58,223 nucleotides of DNA, taken from positions 1 to 58,223 of the forward strand of contig CASFMA010000067.1 in assembly GCA_949295675.1 (NCBI GenBank), in the 5' to 3' direction. Origin of the DNA: an uncultured Spirochaetales bacterium. Its GTDB lineage: Bacteria > Spirochaetota > Spirochaetia > Sphaerochaetales > Sphaerochaetaceae. Shown in pieces: positions 1-8,469 of this stretch. Within the stretch, counting starts at the first letter, position 1, and each line of letters begins with the position of its first letter. The position numbers were made by a program, and so were the translations under genes. The notes under the pieces are model-generated. The model was not told the DNA's origin. It was given only the letters and a program-made list of their open reading frames with translations, and ran no database searches.

Positions 1-1146
1 TTCTCATACATATGGACACTGGGGGAATCTTTTGAGGCCAGCGGCCGTTCATTCGCCTCATTCCTGGATGGACTCAGGCCACTCATAGGTTCTGTCGAGA
101 AGATGAAGGACATAGCGATACAGCACTTCCAGGCGGACGCCGTGGAGATGATGACCGTGCATAAGTCAAAAGGCCTCGAATATCCGATCGTGATACTTGC
201 TGATGCGACCCGGGGCCTTGGCCGCCAGCGTGATAGCTCCCTGGTCATGATTGATGGAGATGATCCTCTTGTCCTTCTTGAGCCTGCCTCCTGCAGCCAT
301 CCTGTCTCGAGGCTTCTCTCAAGGTATTCAAGGAGGCGTGAGATTGCGGAACGCAAGCGTGTCCTGTATGTCGCAGCGACGAGGGCGATGGATCATCTGG
401 TCATTACTGGGGTGGAAAGAAGGAGCAGCTATTCGCTGTACAGCTTCTTCGCGCTATCCCCGGAGATCCCTTCTCCCGGAATGATAGGGAACAGGAAGAT
501 TTCTGAGCTTTTCCCAAGGAAGGACAGCAATGACAACTCATCGTGGTATGGCAATCCTTTATATGAGGAAGGTCATGCAGGGATCCTCCGTGTCGGTGTC
601 CGCGATAGCCTTGATGATTTTGACAATTCCTTCATGGAAGGGGAGATGCTCCCGTCTCTTAAAATTGATACATTGATAGCATCAAAAAAGTTATATACTT
701 TATTCGGAACTTTTGTTCACAAATATCTTGAAAGGGAGATTTCCGGAGAGAATCAGAAGCCGCTTTCCGACAGCACCCTCGATGACAAGGAGAGCAGCAT
801 GCTCAATGATGCTGCTTTGGATGCCGCGAAGTCCTTCCGCTCATCTTCGTTCTATGGAGAGTATGTAGATGGCAATGAATGCGAGACAGAGGTGAGGTTC
901 TATTATCCTGATGGTGATATGGTGCTGGAAGGTTCTGTCGATCTTCTCATACATTGCAGCGATCATCTTATCGCGGTTGATTATAAGACGGACAGGATCA
1001 TGTGCCCTGAGATGCACAAGGGGCAGATAACGAAGTATGCAAAAGCAATGGAGGGAATATATGGGAAAAGGTGCCTCTGCTGTGTCCTGTATGTCAGGAA
1101 CTGGGCAAGAAGCACCTTCTGGGATAAGGACGGAAACGAGGCTTAG
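1..1146 (+). CDS. addA: AddA-like UvrD-family helicase/nuclease, 3' part only
   Basis: The reading frame is open from base 1, so the gene starts outside the window; 381 C-terminal residues are visible. The first part carries the UvrD/RecB helicase C-terminal motifs VHKSKGLEYPIVI (about residues 53-65) and RVLYVAATRA (about 120-129). The end carries the RecB-type PD-(D/E)XK nuclease signature, LEGSVDLL followed by IAVDYKTD, then a QITKYA helix. A helicase with a C-terminal RecB nuclease domain is the architecture of AddA, which with AddB resects double-strand breaks for RecA. AddB is not in the window, so assignment to AddA rather than another helicase-nuclease fusion rests on domain order. 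The stop overlaps the stop of the convergent aminotransferase gene by 4 bp. Confidence 0.82.
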   Translation, partial: FSYIWTLGESFEASGRSFASFLDGLRPLIGSVEKMKDIAIQHFQADAVEMMTVHKSKGLEYPIVILADATRGLGRQRDSSLVMIDGDDPLVLLEPASCSHPVSRLLSRYSRRREIAERKRVLYVAATRAMDHLVITGVERRSSYSLYSFFALSPEIPSPGMIGNRKISELFPRKDSNDNSSWYGNPLYEEGHAGILRVGVRDSLDDFDNSFMEGEMLPSLKIDTLIASKKLYTLFGTFVHKYLEREISGENQKPLSDSTLDDKESSMLNDAALDAAKSFRSSSFYGEYVDGNECETEVRFYYPDGDMVLEGSVDLLIHCSDHLIAVDYKTDRIMCPEMHKGQITKYAKAMEGIYGKRCLCCVLYVRNWARSTFWDKDGNEA

Positions 1147-2363
1147 AGTGATTTCACAGCATCGACGATCCTTGATAGGGCATTGAGCACATTCTCCCTT
1201 GACGTGCCGTAGTTGAACCTGACGAAATGATTCCAGTCATCTCCGAACCATGTGCCGTCATTCATCGCGGCTGACGCATTGACTCCAAAGAAGCGTGAAA
1301 GGATTCCTCCTCCCTGTCCGCCTTTGTATTTTTCAGGATCTGAAAGCACTTCATGCTCGATCTTGTCATAGTATGATGATATATCCAGGAATGTGACGAA
1401 CGAGGCATTGCCGTTTGCTGCCTTGATCTCAGGGCAGTTGTCTTTGAGGAATGTGCTTATAGCGCTCATGTTGCCGCCAAGGTACCGGCAAAGCTCATTG
1501 TTGTATTCCAGCCCTTTCTCATATGCAGTTATCGTCAGCTCTCCTATCACTATCGATGGCTCTGCAAGCTTCATCGCCTTTTCCCTTGCTATGAATGTCT
1601 TCTTCATTCCATCATCGGAGAAATGCACGAAGGAGCAATGCTCTCCTGCGATGTTGAATGTCTTTGAAGGTGCGAAGAATGTTGCGCATCTCGCTCCTAT
1701 GCGCTCATTTGCCTTGCCCATCGGGATGTGCTTGAATCCTGGGTGCACAAGGTCACTGTGTATCTCATCGGACAGCACAATGGCACCATGCTTCTTTCCT
1801 TCCATAAGGACGAACTCAAGCTCATCTTCCGTGAAGACTATTCCTGATGGGTTGTGAGGAGAGCAGAAGAGTATGCAGCTCACACCTTCCATTGCCTTCT
1901 GGAAGCGCTCTCTGTCAAGGTAGAAGCGTCCTGCGTCATATGAGAGAGGAAACTCGATAAGGACTCTGCCGTTGTTCACTACTATGTCCCTGAATGGCCT
2001 GTACATCGGTGATGGGACAAGCACTTTGTCGCCAGGCTCCGTGAAGAGCTCGAGAGTTGATGCGATCCCGTGGAGCATGCCCATTGCGAATGTGATATCA
2101 TCCGCTCCTACGCTCCAGCCATGCTTGGCTTCGAGCCAGTGCGATGCAGCACTCTCGAGCCTGTCGTGGAAATCCGGATAGGCATATATGCCAAGCTCCG
2201 CGAGCTCCAATCCTGTCTTCTTTATATCTGGATCGGTGAGGAAGTCCATGTCCGCGACCCAGAATGGCTCTGCTTCGGGGTTCGATGAGATATTCGCAAT
2301 CGCCTTGCTGTCCCATTTGACGCTGTTTGTCCCTTTTCTCTTTGCCGGCGTATCGAAATTCAT
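1143..2363 (-). CDS. MalY/PatB-family PLP aminotransferase (probable C-S lyase)
   Basis: A 406-residue fold-type I PLP enzyme beginning MNFDTPAKRKGTNSVKWD, the usual N-terminus of the MalY/PatB group, which mostly cleaves cystathionine or cysteine conjugates (beta C-S lyase). Visible features are FWVADMDF near the N-terminus, CSPHNPSG, SDEIHSDL and the Schiff-base lysine in APSKTFNIAG. The frame stays open further upstream, but the start at 2363 is chosen because it forms an ATGA overlap with the stop of the preceding ferredoxin gene, implying translational coupling. It is the last gene of the leftward aroA operon. The physiological substrate cannot be told from sequence. Confidence 0.83.
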   Translation of the reverse strand: MNFDTPAKRKGTNSVKWDSKAIANISSNPEAEPFWVADMDFLTDPDIKKTGLELAELGIYAYPDFHDRLESAASHWLEAKHGWSVGADDITFAMGMLHGIASTLELFTEPGDKVLVPSPMYRPFRDIVVNNGRVLIEFPLSYDAGRFYLDRERFQKAMEGVSCILFCSPHNPSGIVFTEDELEFVLMEGKKHGAIVLSDEIHSDLVHPGFKHIPMGKANERIGARCATFFAPSKTFNIAGEHCSFVHFSDDGMKKTFIAREKAMKLAEPSIVIGELTITAYEKGLEYNNELCRYLGGNMSAISTFLKDNCPEIKAANGNASFVTFLDISSYYDKIEHEVLSDPEKYKGGQGGGILSRFFGVNASAAMNDGTWFGDDWNHFVRFNYGTSRENVLNALSRIVDAVKSL

Positions 2364-3121
2364 CGCTTGAAAAGCTCCTTTGTATCTACCAGCCCTTTGT
2401 ACTGGCCATGTGCCTTTGGATAGATTATGGCATTTGGCGGACATCTGTGGTAACAGGCAAAGCATGATATGCAGCTGTCTCCCATGACAGCTTTTCCATT
2501 CTCTATCCTTATGTTGTCCATCGGGCATATATGTGTGCATATGCCGCAGCCATTGCATCTGTCACCTGCCATCAGCTGGCTTTTCCTTGGCATTGTTGCC
2601 TGGCGTGACAATGCACGGAAGAAACGTCTCATTACCCATCTCGATGGGATCATGATCCTTTCGTTCTCTATGTCATCGATGATGTGCTCGATCTTGTTCT
2701 GAACCTTGTTGAGCGCTGCAAGGGTATCTATCTCACCGACAGCATCCTTTTTCAGCGGGAGATATGCTGTTGGCATCTTGACAGTCGCCCCGTATGAGAG
2801 GGCGCATCCTATCCCTGTCAGCTCGGTCTCAAGATCTGAGAGCGCCGTCAGTGGCAGGCCGCTGCAGGTCGCTACCGCATATATGTATCCAAGATTTGAG
2901 TTGTCCCTTGCTGAAAGGCAGTCCCTGATGAACCTCTGGACAGGAAAGGGCAGGCCGAAGCAATATACCGGAAACACGATCCCAAGCCGTACGGTGCTTT
3001 CAGGGAGAGCATACCGCCCGTCGAGGAATTCCTCTATGAAATGTATCTCGGCACCCTTTATCCTTTTTGCGATGCTCAGGCTGTTGCCTGTTGCTGAATA
3101 TACTGCGATGACGCTATCCAC
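2360..3121 (-). CDS. EFR1-type flavodoxin-ferredoxin protein
   Basis: About 253 residues. The N-terminus VIAVYSATGNSLSIAKRI is a flavodoxin-like FMN phosphate loop. The C-terminus has two 4Fe-4S motifs, CNGCGICTHICP and CISCFACYHRCPP. This fusion is the EFR1 family, thought to act as a cytosolic low-potential electron carrier or flavin reductase; its partner is unknown. Two starts are possible: ATG at 3136 with no good ribosome site, or GTG at 3121, preceded at 6 nt by AAGGAG. The GTG is preferred. The gene overlaps ltaE upstream and the aminotransferase downstream. Confidence 0.83.
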   Translation of the reverse strand: MDSVIAVYSATGNSLSIAKRIKGAEIHFIEEFLDGRYALPESTVRLGIVFPVYCFGLPFPVQRFIRDCLSARDNSNLGYIYAVATCSGLPLTALSDLETELTGIGCALSYGATVKMPTAYLPLKKDAVGEIDTLAALNKVQNKIEHIIDDIENERIMIPSRWVMRRFFRALSRQATMPRKSQLMAGDRCNGCGICTHICPMDNIRIENGKAVMGDSCISCFACYHRCPPNAIIYPKAHGQYKGLVDTKELFKR

Positions 3122-4133
3122 ATAGCTCTCCTTCATCTATAGTCCCGATAAGCGATACAATATCATCTGTATCTTCATCGCTTATGTTCAGAGAAAGCAC
3201 GATCCTTCCGAGTCTTCCCTCAGAAAGCATCAGGATGCCCCTCTTCCTCATAGCGCTTATTATCCTATCGATAGGGTAGGCAGATGAGAAGAATATCATA
3301 TTGGTTGATGATATCTCAACATCGGCCCAGGATGCGGCAGCGAGCGCTTCTGATATCGCAGCACGATGCTCATGGTCGCTTTTAAGCCTTTCTATGTTGT
3401 TTTCCAGCGCATATATCCCTGCAGCTGCGATTATTCCTGACTGCCTCATGCCGCCTCCGAGGATCTTCTTGCATCGCTTTGCCTTCTCTATGAAGTCAGA
3501 GTCAGATGCAAGTATCGAGAATGCAGGAGCTCCAAGGCCCTTTGACAGGCAGAATGTGATATCATCGGCCGTGGCTGCATATTCACGGACGCTTATGCCT
3601 GACTCAACGGATGCGTTGAATATCCTTGCTCCGTCAAGATGCGTCCAGAGCCCATGGCGCTCAGAGACCTCCTTTATCTTCCTCAGCTCAGCGATAGGGT
3701 AGACAATGCCGGAAGTCGTGTTCTCTGTCTCGATCATCGAGGTCTCTGACATGTCATATGAATAGCCATGAATGGATGCCTCGACATCATCGGCTTTCAT
3801 TATTCCTTTATCGGAGGGGACGATTACAGGAAGAGTTCCTGAGATCGAGGCTATCGCTCCTATCTCGTGGTTCACGATGTGGGAGCAAGATGATGTGAGT
3901 ATCTCCTTGCCTCTCCCTCCCTTTATCATCATGGGGATGAGGTTTCCCATGCAGCCTGATGAGATGAGCAGGGCTTTCTCCTTGCCTGTTATCTCCTCGG
4001 CCATCTCCTGAAGCTTGTTGACAGTCGGATCCTCGCCATAGACATCATCTCCGACCTCGGCTTCATACATTGCCTTTCTCATGGCCTCTGTCGGCTTTGT
4101 GAACGTGTCCGAGCGCAAATCATATATTCTCAT
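3114..4133 (-). CDS. ltaE: L-threonine aldolase (low-specificity type)
   Basis: 339 residues, normal for the beta-eliminating lyase family that splits L-threonine or L-allo-threonine into glycine and acetaldehyde using PLP. The N-terminus RIYDLRSDTFTKPT and the GDDVYGEDPTV segment are diagnostic. HLDGAR (D167, R170) contacts the cofactor ring, and the Schiff-base lysine is K198 in CLSKGLGAP. A GGAGG site lies 9 nt before the ATG, inside the end of aroA, and the two genes overlap by 14 bp. Its place with aroA, a ferredoxin and a C-S lyase suggests a mixed amino-acid operon rather than one pathway. Confidence 0.9.
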   Translation of the reverse strand: MRIYDLRSDTFTKPTEAMRKAMYEAEVGDDVYGEDPTVNKLQEMAEEITGKEKALLISSGCMGNLIPMMIKGGRGKEILTSSCSHIVNHEIGAIASISGTLPVIVPSDKGIMKADDVEASIHGYSYDMSETSMIETENTTSGIVYPIAELRKIKEVSERHGLWTHLDGARIFNASVESGISVREYAATADDITFCLSKGLGAPAFSILASDSDFIEKAKRCKKILGGGMRQSGIIAAAGIYALENNIERLKSDHEHRAAISEALAAASWADVEISSTNMIFFSSAYPIDRIISAMRKRGILMLSEGRLGRIVLSLNISDEDTDDIVSLIGTIDEGELCG

Positions 4134-5385
4134 TCCGTATTTCCTCCAAAAGCGAGAAGAATCCGGGGAATGTCACCTCTGCCGCCTTCTCGTCGTCTAT
4201 CGTGATTGCTCCATCGGCTGCGGACGAGAGGGAAGCCATGGCCATTATGATCCTGTGGTCTCCGAAGCCTTTCACAGCACCGCCCCCGACCTTTCCTGTC
4301 CCATGGATCACAAGTCCATCTTCCTCTTCCTCGCACCTGACGCCAAGTGTCTCGAGGTTCTTCCTCATGCAGGAGATCCTGTCTGTCTCCTTTATCCTAG
4401 CCTGCGGCACATTCCCGAGCCTTGTGGTCCCTTCTGCAGCAGCTGCTGTCACTGCAAGGATCGGCAGCGTGTCAGGTATGGCATTGAGATCGAAGTCGCC
4501 TCCACAGAGGGTATCAGGCCCGGTGACTGTCACATCATTCCCGTTCCAGCTGACACTGGCCCCCATTGCCTCCAGCACATCGAGTATCGCCTTGTCGCCC
4601 TGAGGATCGTCCCTGTCGAGGCCCTTTACCGTTATAGAGGTGCCTGACATTGCAGCCATCGCGAGGAAGAACGATGCAGATGACCAGTCTCCTGCGATAT
4701 ATTCGTCAAAGCCATGGTATCTCTGGCCGCCGCGCACATATGCGTGTTCGTAGTCATCGCTTATGGAGAACTCGATCCCCTGCTTCCTCAGCCATCCAAG
4801 GGTGAGTGTCACATATGGCTTCTCATATAGCAATGAACAGTCTATCTTCGAAGCTCCATCTGCCATGGCCGCACCAAGAAGAAGCCCTGAGAGATACTGG
4901 CTTGATCGGCATTCTATGATTGTCGAGCCGCCTTTCATAGGCCCTCTCACCGTAACGGGAGGCTTTCCGCTGCTCTCCTTCACATCCACTCCCAGATCCC
5001 TGAGGGCTCCGGCAAGAGGCCCGACAGGCCGTGATCTCAGCTGGGCATCGCCTGTGATTGTCACATCAACGCCAAGCGAGGCGGCCATAGGCAGCAGAAG
5101 ATACTCTGTCGTACCGCTGTTTCCGGCATCTATCGTCACGGGATCCGTGGCAGAGACTGCTGAAGCATCGACAAACGCAGTCTCCTTGTCTTCGCTGATA
5201 TCAACTATGGCGCCCAATGTCCTTATCGCATTGATCGCCGAAATGGTGTCTGCAGAGAGAAGGGGGTGGCGTATTACGCTCTTTTCCCTAGAGAATGCCG
5301 CTATAAGGAAAGCCCTGATTGTCTGGCTTTTTGACGCGGGGACAGTGACAGTTCCCCTTGTCTTCTTAGGTGTCAACCGTATCAT
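4120..5385 (-). CDS. aroA: 3-phosphoshikimate 1-carboxyvinyltransferase (EPSP synthase)
   Basis: 421 residues from the chosen start MIRLTPKKTRGTVTVPASKS. It catalyses the sixth shikimate-pathway step, joining shikimate-3-phosphate and phosphoenolpyruvate. Visible signatures are VPASKSQTIRAF, DAGNSGTTEYL, RSSQYLSGLLLGAA, GDWSSASFFLA and GFGDHRIIMAMA, covering both inverted domains. The frame extends 26 codons further upstream, but that stretch does not resemble the family. The ATG at 5385 lacks a Shine-Dalgarno sequence and sits 6 nt after a perfect TATAAT, so the transcript is probably leaderless. It is the first gene of the leftward four-gene operon. Confidence 0.93.
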   Translation of the reverse strand: MIRLTPKKTRGTVTVPASKSQTIRAFLIAAFSREKSVIRHPLLSADTISAINAIRTLGAIVDISEDKETAFVDASAVSATDPVTIDAGNSGTTEYLLLPMAASLGVDVTITGDAQLRSRPVGPLAGALRDLGVDVKESSGKPPVTVRGPMKGGSTIIECRSSQYLSGLLLGAAMADGASKIDCSLLYEKPYVTLTLGWLRKQGIEFSISDDYEHAYVRGGQRYHGFDEYIAGDWSSASFFLAMAAMSGTSITVKGLDRDDPQGDKAILDVLEAMGASVSWNGNDVTVTGPDTLCGGDFDLNAIPDTLPILAVTAAAAEGTTRLGNVPQARIKETDRISCMRKNLETLGVRCEEEEDGLVIHGTGKVGGGAVKGFGDHRIIMAMASLSSAADGAITIDDEKAAEVTFPGFFSLLEEIRNENI

Positions 5386-5391
5386 GCTGAC

Positions 5392-5420
5392 ATTATAGGA
5401 GGAGAGATAGTGAGATGGAA
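5392..5420 (-). promoter_or_regulatory. Predicted leaderless promoter of aroA
   Basis: On the minus strand TATAAT (5397-5392) is followed by 6 nt and the aroA ATG at 5385. A -35-like TTCCAT (5420-5415) lies 17 nt upstream and is weak. No AGGAGG-like site lies in the short distance to the start codon. Confidence 0.6.
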
Positions 5421-5527
5421 TAAGGAAAGAGCGCAGTTTCCTGGTTTTGCACCATGCCATCATCCTGCTCTTTTCCTTGTTGATATCTTGATACAGGCCT
5501 TAGACTATGGAAAAAGGAGGTGGAATG

Positions 5528-5992
5528 ATGAAAAGGATCATGCTGATTATTTCCGCTCTTGCTGCCGTTTTCCTGATAGCATCATGTGCTACAGTGTCGC
5601 TTGCAGCACCGACAGCTGAAGAGGCAAAAGCTTACGAGGAAGCCTATTCTGAGGTACTGGCATCTGCTGGATTCGGAGGAGTGGTAAGCCTCATAGGAGG
5701 CGATGGGCTTTCATCGGAATACAAGGCCGGTGACAAGATTGGGTTTTTCACAGTGACTGATGACAGCCATATAAAGATGGAAATCGATCTTTCAGGCATG
5801 CTGAAAGGCGATCAGTCCATCAGGTTTGATATAGATGTCTCGTACAGGACCGTGGATGGAACGGAGAAGTCGGTTGTCTATGTCGCTGAGACCGGAAGAG
5901 GCGAGGATGGCGGCAACGAGACTATTCTTCTTAAAGCTGCTCTAAATGGAAAGGAGTTCGATCCTGCTGCTATGCAGGCCATGCTTTCCTGA
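5528..5992 (+). CDS. Small predicted lipoprotein of unknown function
   Basis: 154 residues. A hydrophobic signal peptide ends in the lipobox LIASC, so the mature protein should be an acylated envelope lipoprotein. The mature part is an acidic, probably beta-rich domain of about 130 residues with no recognised family. AGGAGG lies 7 nt before the ATG at 5528; another ATG at 5525 is too close to it. The gene stands alone between divergent aroA and convergent sprT and is followed by a terminator-like hairpin. No function can be assigned. Confidence 0.75.
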   Translation: MKRIMLIISALAAVFLIASCATVSLAAPTAEEAKAYEEAYSEVLASAGFGGVVSLIGGDGLSSEYKAGDKIGFFTVTDDSHIKMEIDLSGMLKGDQSIRFDIDVSYRTVDGTEKSVVYVAETGRGEDGGNETILLKAALNGKEFDPAAMQAMLS

Positions 5993-5999
5993 GACTCAT

Positions 6000-6033
6000 T
6001 GCCGGCCGTCGCGGAAGCGGCGGCATTCCTTTG
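6000..6033 (+). terminator. Terminator-like hairpin after the small lipoprotein
   Basis: TGCCGGCCG (6000-6008) pairs with CGGCGGCA (6018-6025) with one bulged G, followed by TTCCTTTG. The T tract is interrupted, so termination strength is uncertain. Confidence 0.5.
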
Positions 6034-6067
6034 TGCGATTGCCTGGAAGCAGATTATCCTCATATGT

Positions 6068-7078
6068 TCATCTTATGGCTTTCCTGGTGATCGCCTTCGG
6101 CACATCGAGGTTATCTCCAAAGCATTTGCCGATTCCGTAGCTTCCGTCATCAAATGATGCGGATGATCTGGAGCTTCTCGTCACGAGCCGCGTGTTTGGG
6201 TAGATCATCCTCTTTGCCTTGTCACGGTTCTTGTCATGGATTGCTATGATTGATGTATCCAGCGCGCTTTCCGATGTGTTTGAGGAGAGTGTCTCGATCA
6301 TTCCCATCATGAAGTTATCCTTCGAGATGTGCTCTCCCTGCTTCCTGCGTGTCCTTATCTCCCTGTCTGCAGACGATGAGAGGTAATCGAAGAGATATAG
6401 CGAGAACTCGACTTCCTCAAGGCTGCCATATGCGATCGCCTTCCTTTCCTTCCCCTCATGCGTGGTCACGATGAAGACTCCGCTGGCCTTCTCTACATAT
6501 GAGAGCAGCATCTTTGTCCCATATGAGAACTTCCCGGCGGAGTGCAGTGCCGTCATATATATCTTCTCATGTGCGCACCCATCCAAACCGCTCTCGGCCA
6601 TCAGCTTCCTTGCCTTCCGTATAGCCGATGCGCTCTCATTCTCAAAAGGAGAGGAGGAGAGGGCCATGAGCTTCCTTATCTTCTCGCGCCTTGCATTCAT
6701 CCTGCCGACAGAGAGCTTTATGACGCTTTTATCAAAGCCTTCGTCAATGCCAAGCATCCGGCAGCATGCACGGAATGAATTCCCATGTTCCGCTGCTCCG
6801 TTAAGCCTGTAGTCCAGGGCATGTGCCAGTTCATGGAGGAACACGTTCTCAATCTCCCTGTCAGTGCCGTTTTCGACAAGATCCTCATTTATGACTATGA
6901 GCAGGGCATCTGGACGGAAAAAGCCAAGCTTGCTGCTCTCCAGCGCCGGGGTTATCAGGATTGAGGCGGCAAGAGGCTTTGCTATGCCAAGCTTCTTCTC
7001 CTTTTCCCTTTCGATTGCCCGGAATCTTCTTATCCAGCTGTCTATGGCTGAGCTTCTTACGGTTATCGTTCTCTCCAT
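6068..7078 (-). CDS. SprT-like metallopeptidase fused to DUF2786 domain
   Basis: 336 residues. The N-terminal third is a SprT/zincin-like domain with HELAHALDY (H82, E83, H86), as in SprT and Spartan-like proteases. It is followed by a DUF2786-type helical segment (RREKIRKLMALSSSPFENES, about 131-150, then AIRKARKLMAESGL). The rest resembles the domain that normally follows DUF2786 in phage and bacterial proteins. Substrate and role are unknown; SprT relatives act on protein-DNA crosslinks in eukaryotes, but that is not shown here. Neither strand shows a Shine-Dalgarno before the ATG; a TAAGAT box lies 6 nt upstream. It is divergent from rimO. Confidence 0.7.
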   Translation of the reverse strand: MERTITVRSSAIDSWIRRFRAIEREKEKKLGIAKPLAASILITPALESSKLGFFRPDALLIVINEDLVENGTDREIENVFLHELAHALDYRLNGAAEHGNSFRACCRMLGIDEGFDKSVIKLSVGRMNARREKIRKLMALSSSPFENESASAIRKARKLMAESGLDGCAHEKIYMTALHSAGKFSYGTKMLLSYVEKASGVFIVTTHEGKERKAIAYGSLEEVEFSLYLFDYLSSSADREIRTRRKQGEHISKDNFMMGMIETLSSNTSESALDTSIIAIHDKNRDKAKRMIYPNTRLVTRSSRSSASFDDGSYGIGKCFGDNLDVPKAITRKAIR

Positions 7079-7084
7079 GCTGGT

Positions 7085-7114
7085 ATCTTATGACCTTTCC
7101 GCGGCAGATGAAAA
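7085..7114 (-). promoter_or_regulatory. Predicted leaderless promoter of the SprT/DUF2786 gene
   Basis: TAAGAT (7090-7085, minus strand) is 6 nt before the ATG at 7078. TTTTCA (7114-7109) is a possible -35 at 18 nt. The 77-bp gap also holds the rimO promoter on the other strand. Confidence 0.5.
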
Positions 7115-7120
7115 GCCAGC

Positions 7121-7149
7121 TTGTTCCTGTTATTTGTTTGCGATAGAGT
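7121..7149 (+). promoter_or_regulatory. Predicted leaderless promoter of rimO
   Basis: TTGTTC (7121-7126), a 17-nt spacer and TAGAGT (7144-7149), followed by 6 nt and the GTG start at 7156. No ribosome-binding sequence is present. Confidence 0.5.
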
Positions 7150-7155
7150 TAATGC

Positions 7156-8469
7156 GTGAAGATTTATATAGAGAGCCTTGGCTGTGCTAAGAACCAGGTG
7201 GATTCGGAAATTCTTTTGACAATAGCGCTGAGGAAGGGGTATGTCCGTACTGATGATCCTTCCCAGGCTGATGTGATAGTCGTCAATACATGCGGCTTCA
7301 TCGAGAGCGCGAAGGCAGAATCGATCGATGCTTTCTTCTCGCTGCACGGGGCGAACCCCGATGCGAAGATCGTGATGGCTGGATGCCTTTCCCAGAGATA
7401 TGGGCGCGAGATGGAGCTTGATGAGGCTGATGCGATATTCGGCAACCATGACCTTTCCAGGTTCTCCGATGTGCTCGATTCGCTCGGCACCAGAGAAGTG
7501 GTGATTCCTGATTATCCTGATCCTGACAGGGAAGCCGATGACCGTGATGTCCTACTTGGCTATAAAGGCAGCGCCTATCTCAAGATAAGCGAGGGCTGCA
7601 ATCATTGCTGCTCATACTGTGCTATACCTGTGATCAGAGGACCTCTGAGATCCAGGCCGATGGACCGCATCATAAAGGATGCCGAGGATCTGATAGCCCG
7701 CGGTGTCTATGAGATCTGCGTCATAGCCCAGGACCTTGGCGCATATGGCACAGACTGGGGCAGGCCGCAGTTTGTCGAGCTTATGGATCGTCTTTCGTCA
7801 CTGCCCGGTGATTTCGTGCTCAGGATGCTTTATATCCATCCAGATACATTTCCTGAGGGCCTGATAGATCTTGTCAGGGAGAGGAAGAACATACTTCCTT
7901 ATTTCGATATACCTTTCCAGCATGCAGATGCCCGTGTGCTCAGATCGATGAAGAGGACAGGGGACAGGAAGATATATACAGATCTTGTCCGCAGGATAAG
8001 GGAGGCTCTGCCCGATGCCGTGATACGCACTACGCTGATGCTTGGATATCCAGGCGAGGACAGGAAGGCGTTCGATGAGCTCCTTCTTTTCGCGAAGGAG
8101 GCCCAGTTTGACTGGATGGGTTCGTTCCTGTACTCAAGGGAGGAGGATACTCCTGCATATTCGATGAGGGATGAGGCCGGGCATGAAAAGGCCCATAAGA
8201 TCGCGGCCAGATGGCAGAAGGAGCTGGAGAAGGAGCAGGAGAGGATAACGGCGGAACGCCTGCAGAGATTCGTCGGCAGGGAATACACAGCTTTGATAGA
8301 GGACAGGATCGAGGGGGAGGATCTTGCTATCGGAAGGATATATTCCCAGGCTCCGGATGTAGATGGCCTGACTGTTATCATGGGACGCCGCATGGCTACA
8401 GGTGACAGAGTCCGTGTCGGTATCACAAAGGTCAGGGGACTTGATCTTGAAGGAGTGAAGATTGATTGA
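7156..8469 (+). CDS. rimO: Ribosomal protein S12 methylthiotransferase
   Basis: 437 residues. RimO is a radical-SAM enzyme that adds a methylthio group to the conserved aspartate of ribosomal protein S12. The N-terminal UPF0004 domain starts KIYIESLGCAKNQVDSE, the central radical-SAM domain has the C-x3-C-x2-C motif in CNHCCSYCAIP, and the C-terminus (from about 370) is the TRAM domain. LGCAKNQVDSE and ALPDAVIRTTLMLGYPGE fit RimO better than MiaB. Translation starts at GTG 7156. The end overlaps the helicase gene by 8 bp, so the two form an operon. Confidence 0.94.
   Translation: MKIYIESLGCAKNQVDSEILLTIALRKGYVRTDDPSQADVIVVNTCGFIESAKAESIDAFFSLHGANPDAKIVMAGCLSQRYGREMELDEADAIFGNHDLSRFSDVLDSLGTREVVIPDYPDPDREADDRDVLLGYKGSAYLKISEGCNHCCSYCAIPVIRGPLRSRPMDRIIKDAEDLIARGVYEICVIAQDLGAYGTDWGRPQFVELMDRLSSLPGDFVLRMLYIHPDTFPEGLIDLVRERKNILPYFDIPFQHADARVLRSMKRTGDRKIYTDLVRRIREALPDAVIRTTLMLGYPGEDRKAFDELLLFAKEAQFDWMGSFLYSREEDTPAYSMRDEAGHEKAHKIAARWQKELEKEQERITAERLQRFVGREYTALIEDRIEGEDLAIGRIYSQAPDVDGLTVIMGRRMATGDRVRVGITKVRGLDLEGVKID

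Noticed and set aside
2364-2558. Longer N-terminus for the MalY/PatB-like aminotransferase
   Set aside because: The extra 65 codons lie within the ferredoxin gene, do not resemble the family, and the ATGA overlap supports the start at 2363.
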